This document shows positions 57,851 through 64,000 of a stretch of DNA of 64,000 bases, piece after piece. The notes under the pieces were generated by a model, which was given only the letters and a program-made list of their open reading frames with translations, had not been told where the DNA came from and did no database searches. The DNA lies in the NCBI GenBank assembly GCA_035048485.1, contig CM068580.1, positions 61,645,983 to 61,709,982 of the forward strand. The letters are read 5' to 3'. The DNA comes from Pteria penguin. Taxonomy: Eukaryota; Mollusca; Bivalvia; Pterioida; Pteriidae. Position 1 is the stretch's first letter. Each line of letters opens with the position of its first letter. The translations under genes were made by a program, and so were the position numbers.

Positions 57851-60800
57851 TAGATATAAAAAGAGAACATTGTCAAGACTAACTTTCTGAAATTTCTTTT
57901 TGACTCCCATGATGAAGCTACAAAAAAGCATTGAAATTCTTTTTTTGGCCTTGAAATCACAAAAGAATGATCATTCATCATACGTCTTGTATTTGTTATT
58001 ATGTATTTTATGTCATTTTCTGAAATTTAACATTTATGCTATGGCAGCATTGACTGTGCTTTACTAAGATTTTTGGACCAAGTAGTGAGTCCCAAGGCTA
58101 TGCACAGGGTACTGTTTTTATTTTTGTATTGGACTTACATTCAGGTATTTGAACTGAGATAAAGACCTGACATTACCTAGTGTCCATATGAAAGATACTC
58201 GGTTTTCAATTGGCCATCCTAGATTAGGAGGGTCCAGACTTGGAGAAAGTAATATAAATTATTATGTTGCTAAATATCGTAAGTGCGATTCTTGGATGTA
58301 ATGCACAGTTACTTTACATATATCTGTGATCATTTGTTGAGTTGACATTTACTGTACTTGACAGGGAAATATAGATGGCATCTTCATTGTAAATACATTG
58401 TATTTATATTTATCTGTGATATTATCTTGTAGTATATTATAAACTGTACATTTAGTGGAGACAAGGAATTGCAGTGTTTCAACATGTTTCAAAAATTTCC
58501 GTTATATTGCATAAATTGATAAGATGCAAGATACGTACATGAATGAAGAATTTCGTGCTTCCGTACCGAGGGACTGAGGGCATATTTTTGGAAGCCTTTT
58601 GGTCAAAGACAACCCCCACTGTTTGAAGACCAGCTGCATGGGTTAAAGACCAGTCGTTTTAGTTGAAGCTCAAACTCATGCAGGTATTGCCTTTTCGGCC
58701 TGTAATAATTATAGTTTGCGATGGCTATTTCTCAGAGACTTTTCAACAAAGAAGTTCATTTACCACCGTAGTTTCATTTTGTTAGGAAAATGGTGTTATT
58801 GTGTCTATATAACCCTTATGTTCTATTCCCTCAGTTTTGCAGTGATTCTAATGAATTTTACCGGGGTCACGGTGATCTACTCTTAATACCTTTGAACCGT
58901 ATTGTGTTATATTGTGGGAGTAGCCAGCCAAACAGTAGACGCCTATAATGTGCTGGTTTAACTTCCGACTTCCAGGGATCCTCCTTGATTATTTTGGCAT
59001 AGAATAAGTTATTTCAATATCCCACATTCATACAGTGGACAAAATATATTTGGCATATATTCCAGAAATGTAGAGTTAATATGTTTTTATACCTGTAACC
59101 ATGACCACATCCTGCGTATAAAAAGTAAATGTGACGGTTGTATACACCATTAATGAAATCTTTTATACCTCATAGGGGAAAAATATCTAATTGACAATCG
59201 TTTTCCTTGAATAAAATATTTTATATTCGACACTTAGGTCATGTGATTTTATATCTCCTACGGTGACCTTCACATTGATGATATAGTCGATGCTATAATC
59301 GATGGTGTTTCTCTGTCTACATTCTAAAACTTGACAAATAAAACCCTCGTTTGACTCTTTATTTTTCCACTTTTTATCGTATGTTAAACATTTCTTTGTG
59401 TCATACAAATTATAGATTTTTCAGTCTAAAAAAATTTGTACACGGGTGATTTTTTTTATTTATGTATTTATTTATTTACTTTATTTTACTTATTTACATT
59501 TGATTGCTGAATAAAATGTTTGTAACTTTAGATATCAGTCATTGTTATTTTCTTGTATATAACAAGAAAGCTGTCATAAATCTTATATAAGTACAAAACT
59601 GAAGTGAAAAGATGCCTGTTGTCAATATAAATTATAGTTTTGGAGAAGAAAACGGAAATGAAACATATATCTTATTAGATACACTCTGTTGGTAAGAGAG
59701 AAATAACCATCAAATGATAAGAGAAATGAAGTTCAATGAAGCGTTTGGGGGGGGGGGGGGGGGGGGGTTGTGAATTATACAACATATTTTCTCTGCTTAG
59801 CGTTTGAATATATAAATTAGTAATCATCGTCCCGGGTGTTAAGTTTATCGATATTTACATATATAGATATTTTATAAAAATAAATCTGTTACTTCACAAA
59901 CACATTCGGAATTCTTAATAATACCGAGAGTTACCGGGCAATATCGTAGGCAGCATTTGCTTCTCCTGGATAAAATCTAATCACCGTGTTGCACCTTTCC
60001 ATGCAATTTAAGTGCATCGATATAGTATTACAATTTCTCATCATTTTCAATTTGAGGCAATATTTTGATAACATATCACGTTTACGTGTAATCCTTTATA
60101 ACGCAGTGAACTCGTTACCTTCAGTTCATGATTTCATGAGATGAAGCGTATAGAATATCTGGTAGCGAGACTCCGGGCCAAAAGGATACAGATAGGGAAA
60201 GCTTGAGGATGGCGAGCTGACATTTAAAAGAGATATTTAAAACTTTTTAATCCCTTAATTACTTTGCGTGGTGTGTTATGTTTTGTTTTCTTCTTTATTA
60301 AAGATCGGTGATGAATATGTGTATAAATTAGATTTCGCGGGGTTTTTATCGTCTTGGATCTGACATTTTGATAAAAAAGGCAATATGATATCTAAAGGCT
60401 GAAAGTTTTATTGTTTGTAAAAAGTTATCTATTACGCACTTATAGCATAATAACTATTCTTTGACATTTTCATAAGAAGATTTTTGAAGTGGAACTATTG
60501 AACGTGTCAAAATGGGATGTTGCTTTAGAAAACAAATCAATGATTTTTCCATTATTTGCCATACATCAATTTTGCGCTCGCACACTTTCACATTTCTTTT
60601 GAAGATCGAATGAATTCACGTTCCTCGTAACGTACTTAGAAAGAAGATTTTCACGGCACCTCCATATTGTCTCGTTAAAGCAGATTTAGGTGGAAATCTT
60701 TTTACAATTTCCTAATTCTGACTTAATTTGAATTTGAATATGTCAGTAAGTGCGTTTGAAAAACACGTCTTTGTTGATTTTTCGCTCAGGATGAGTTAGG

Positions 60801-61679
60801 ATTTTTTCGCTCGAGTTGCCTAATTTCATCGTGTATTAAGCGCTTTATGTGATGTCAATTAGCCGTAAATGTATTTTACAAGGTCTGTTTTCCCAGGTGG
60901 GTAATTACAGGTAAGGGAGTATGCCATGCTCTTTTTAAGTTATTGATACGTACATATACATATATATAGTTCGTTATGGTATTTTAGGTATTGAAAGTTA
61001 CACACATAAAAGAATTTCAAACATGTCGCTACTGATGGCATTTCTGTTTTGCAAATCAATCCCTTGATAAGTCTACTTGATAAGTTGAGTTTAATTTCTG
61101 GGTGTTTTTCTTTACCATCGATCTTGTATCTAAACTGAAGTTTAAGAAAGTTACTTATAATAAATTGCTTGTATTCTTGATTAATTTTGAATTAATTATT
61201 GATATTCGCAATATACAGTATTTTCCCCCGATCTATATGTATATGTATTTATATTGTGACTTAAGCGGGATTATACATGAAGGTTGTACAAATGATTCAT
61301 TGGAGACCTCTTTTGCACTTTAACAATTGCGAAAGGACGATGGTGAGGGGTCAAGGTCATTTTACATAATCGTCATCTTTTAAAGTTTGTATGACTGGTT
61401 CCCACTATCCGACTCCTTCATGTATAGGTAAAAGCAAAGAAGGAATGCTGATTTGAAATTGGTTCAAACAGCATTCCATACTTCACTTCAACATATAGCC
61501 AGTAAGATCGCATTTTAATAAATGGTAGAATATATGTGTTTGTAATCTATTTGTCTCTGTGTAGGTGCTACATGAATGTGTTTTTCATAACCGGTGTCTA
61601 CCGTCGTCTTTTCAAGAGCGGAGAATCACGATGTCTTCAGAATGTCCCTGTGTTCAGCGAGGCGCCGTTTTGTATGGTG
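57851..61679. other. Downstream of gene C; no gene recognised
   Basis: Probably includes the 3' UTR; candidate poly(A) signals AATAAA at about 59204, 59337 and 59509. A 21-G run at 59747-59767. More CpGs appear from about 59820 on. A small hairpin with GGAATGCTG/CAGCATTCC arms lies at 61441-61477. Short ORFs here show no family resemblance. Confidence 0.5.
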
Positions 61680-62425
61680 AAACACCTTGTAGCAGTGATA
61701 TATGATACGATTGTCGCAGTATCGGACTTGACCATTGTGATATTTGATACGAATGTCGGAGTATCGGACTTAACCATTGTGATATATGATACGATTGTCG
61801 GAGTATCGGACTTGACGGTTGTGATATATGATACGAATGTCACAGTATTTGACTTAACCGTTGTGATATATGATACGAATGTGGTGGTATCGGACTTGAC
61901 GGTTGTGATATGCGATACGATTGTCGGAGTATCGGACTTGACGGTTGTGATAAATGATACTGAGGTCACAGTATTGGACTTGACCATTGTGATATATGAT
62001 ACGAATTTGGCGGTGTCGGACTTGACGGTTGTGATAAATGATACGATTGTCGGAGTATTGGACTTGACGGTTGTGATAAATGATACAGAGGTCACAGTAT
62101 TGGACTTGACCATTGTGATATATGATACGAATGTGGCGGTATCTGACTTGACGGTTGTGATATATGATACGATTGTCGGAGTATCGGACTTGACCATTGT
62201 GATATATGTCAGGAATATCGCAGTAACGGACATGATAATTGTGGTATATGATACGAATGTCACAGTATCGGACTTGACTATTGTGAAAATATATGATACG
62301 AATGTCGCAGTATCGGACTTGACTATTATGATATGTGATACGAATGTCGCAGTAATAGGACTTGACTATTGTGATATATAATACGGATGCACAGTACGGT
62401 ACTTGACCATTGTGATATATGATAC
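61680..62425. repeat. 42-bp tandem repeat, about 17 copies, open on both strands
   Basis: Unit TTGTGATATATGATACGAAT + GTCGCAGTATCGGACTTGAC + CA, 42 bp = 14 codons. Plus frame gives VIYDTNVAVSDLTI-like repeats in an ORF 61536-62381; minus frame gives SDTATFVSYITTVK-like repeats (61637-62263). The unit has CpGs unlike the surrounding AT-rich DNA. No signal peptide, domain or supported start, so coding is unproven. Confidence 0.9.
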
Positions 62426-62964
62426 GAAAAATATATATATGTGAAACAAAAATTATTAAACAGAAAATGGCTGCCGTCTAGGCAAGACTTGGAGGCAAAT
62501 AAAAATTGTGGGTGCGTTTAAGGTGACGCATAACCCATATCATCTAGTTTGGAACACTCCTCTCCCGTCCCCTTCCCAAGACAGAAAATAATAATAATAC
62601 TAAAACAATTAAATGCAATTAGAAATGAAATACCCCATCGCCCTGTTCATTGGGCTTTGTTGAAGTTTCATTATAGAATGTAGATCTATTGAAAATCATT
62701 TTAGGTGAGCGAATTAGGGCCATAAATGTCTTTTTTAATCTTTGTCTCGATTTGATGGGTATTTCATTTATGTGATGCACGACAAACACCCACGCCAACC
62801 AAATTAATCCTTTAGTTCAAAACAACATTCCGATCTAAAATAGACACTGAAAAAACATTGACATTTAGGTAAAAGATGGATTTATTCAAATGATTTACCG
62901 ATCTAGAGAATAGACGGATAATGTGCCAACAATTACCATTAAACTGGATAATGCCAATTATTAC
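62426..62964. other. Non-coding stretch
   Basis: No feature recognised; short (AT)n near 62430. Confidence 0.5.
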
Positions 62965-63196
62965 CCTGTTTTGATAATATCCTAGAGTCATTAACCAATG
63001 TGACTTCAGTCTCTGGGTACTTGAACAAAGAATATAAATCTATTTGTACAAAGTAGCGCATACAATGTAATGTGGTAGAATTGATGTAAATGCACGAGGC
63101 CAGGTACTCGAGGTCTTCCATTTGTGGACGGTCACCAATGCCAGGATAAAGTTGGACGTTGCCGTAGATTTTTTTTCTGTTAACGACAGACACTGC
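62965..63196 (-). CDS. Possible internal exon of an unrecognised minus-strand gene
   Basis: Minus-strand frame open between an acceptor-like T-rich tract (TTTTTTATGTAG, ending 63197) and a donor-like CAGG|GTAATA at 62965. Encodes AVSVVNRKKIYGNVQLYPGI, DRPQMEDLEYLASCIYINST and VQIDLYSLFKYPETEVTLVN, which looks like globular protein. I do not recognise the family. Other exons were not identified in the window. Confidence 0.35.
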
Positions 63197-64000
63197 CTAC
63201 ATAAAAAAAAATTCTCGTAGATCCTATCTTCCGCTGCGGTGTGGAGCTCATAAAAGCGTGAAGGTTTTGATTTTCGTATGTATGTACCTGTTTTAATGTT
63301 GTGTAGCTATGGCATTTTCTATGTAGCGATAGTCAACGGTCATTTCGAGTTCAATGCTGAAATATTTTCGTCGTCTGTAAGATTCACCACTTTTTGCCGA
63401 TACAGCTTGAGCCAAACAGGAGGCGTATACTCCCGGGCACTTAGTCTCAACACTGATTTTCAAGAGAACTTGAATGGGCACCTTGGTGGTCGTGGGCTGT
63501 CATACTGGCATAGCTACAGTATTTATCGTATAGTATGTGAGCGATAACATTGCACATATACAACGAATCTTTGTGAGAGGGGTAGTAGGTTAGAAGTAAA
63601 AATAAAAACATTAAGAGTCGACGTCATCGCAGTGGGATACCCTTATTAGAATATATTTATCCCGGTTTCGAAATACAATGCTGACCGTCAATTATCAGTT
63701 TTTATGTGCTCCTTGAACTGCAAGCTGGGGTAAAGGTGGGACACCGCTGGCCGTTATAGTAAGGGATATCTCGTTAATTGTAAATTATAAGGAATTTTCA
63801 GTTAAACTTCCAACACTTATTTGTAGAGTATTGTCAAAATGAAGTATCCTAGATGTTCATCATTATATTTTCCCCACTAAATTTTATAATTCTTTGTAGA
63901 AGCCAACTTTCCACTGGGATCCGTTGTACTGAAGATCTAAACTGCTCCAAGAAGATAAAGAAAGTTTACTCATGAAATCAATGGGTCTCAGTTTTAGTTT
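63197..64000. other. Right edge, no assigned gene
   Basis: GC and CpG content look higher than in the rest of the window. Overlapping ORFs on both strands at 63278-63547 show no recognised domain. Could contain another exon of the minus-strand gene at 62965-63196. Confidence 0.4.

Overview
This is an AT-rich eukaryotic window with large, repeat-filled introns. It most likely comes from a bivalve mollusc. The evidence is short coding exons with consensus GT-AG borders, tRNA-derived SINEs and MITEs, repeat families with a 5' hairpin and a CTTGTT(A/T) end typical of bivalve genomes, a Tx1/L1-like LINE remnant, and NADAR and PML-I-like exonuclease-fold domains. The species cannot be named from sequence alone.

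The core of the window is a cluster of three NADAR-domain genes (YbiA/DUF1768-like ADP-ribose chemistry). Gene A is on the minus strand: an exon at 7004-8362 and a second at 5052-5203, with the third NADAR exon absent from the window. Gene B is on the plus strand: five exons between 20433 and 32086 giving 595 aa, a NADAR domain followed by a degenerate DEDDh exonuclease-fold domain. Gene C is on the plus strand: five exons between 41010 and 57679 giving 690 aa with two NADAR domains in tandem. All four NADAR modules use the same cassette: a first exon ending after the EQ(Y/F)MMHQKA motif in phase 1, then an exon of exactly 152 nt, then (in B, C1 and C2) a phase-0 exon beginning FSQN. They therefore arose by duplication. 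Genes A and B are divergent, and a candidate shared promoter near 12.1-12.67 kb holds two exact GAAANNGAAA (ISRE/IRF-type) sites.

Layout: 1-815, 41-bp minisatellite; 2.5-3.8 kb, LINE remnant; 4.57-8.36 kb, gene A with two MITEs and a SINE; 8.4-12.1 kb, probable gene A 5' intron with degenerate tandem repeats; 12.1-12.67 kb, candidate divergent promoter; 13.2-16.8 kb, one repeat element inserted inside another copy of its own family; 16.96-17.25 kb, hAT transposase remnant; 20.4-32.1 kb, gene B with a 67-bp minisatellite and two tandem-module elements in introns; 35.4-36.3 kb, reverse-transcriptase remnant abutting a SINE; 38.2-38.7 kb, foldback repeat; 39.26-39.56 kb, a regular array of three hairpins separated by the 9-mer GTCGAGAGT; 41.0-57.7 kb, gene C, whose two homologous introns hold a 34-bp minisatellite (0.7 kb) and a 38-bp satellite (about 9.8 kb); 61.7-62.4 kb, a 42-bp (14-codon) repeat open on both strands; 62.97-63.20 kb, a possible exon of an unknown minus-strand gene.

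Working hypothesis (inference): the cluster is an inducible ADP-ribose-reversal system. NADAR enzymes are known to remove ADP-ribose from guanine, and clams carry pierisin-like enzymes that ADP-ribosylate guanine in DNA. The NADAR-pseudoexonuclease fusion of gene B and the ISRE-like sites fit an immune or DNA-repair setting.
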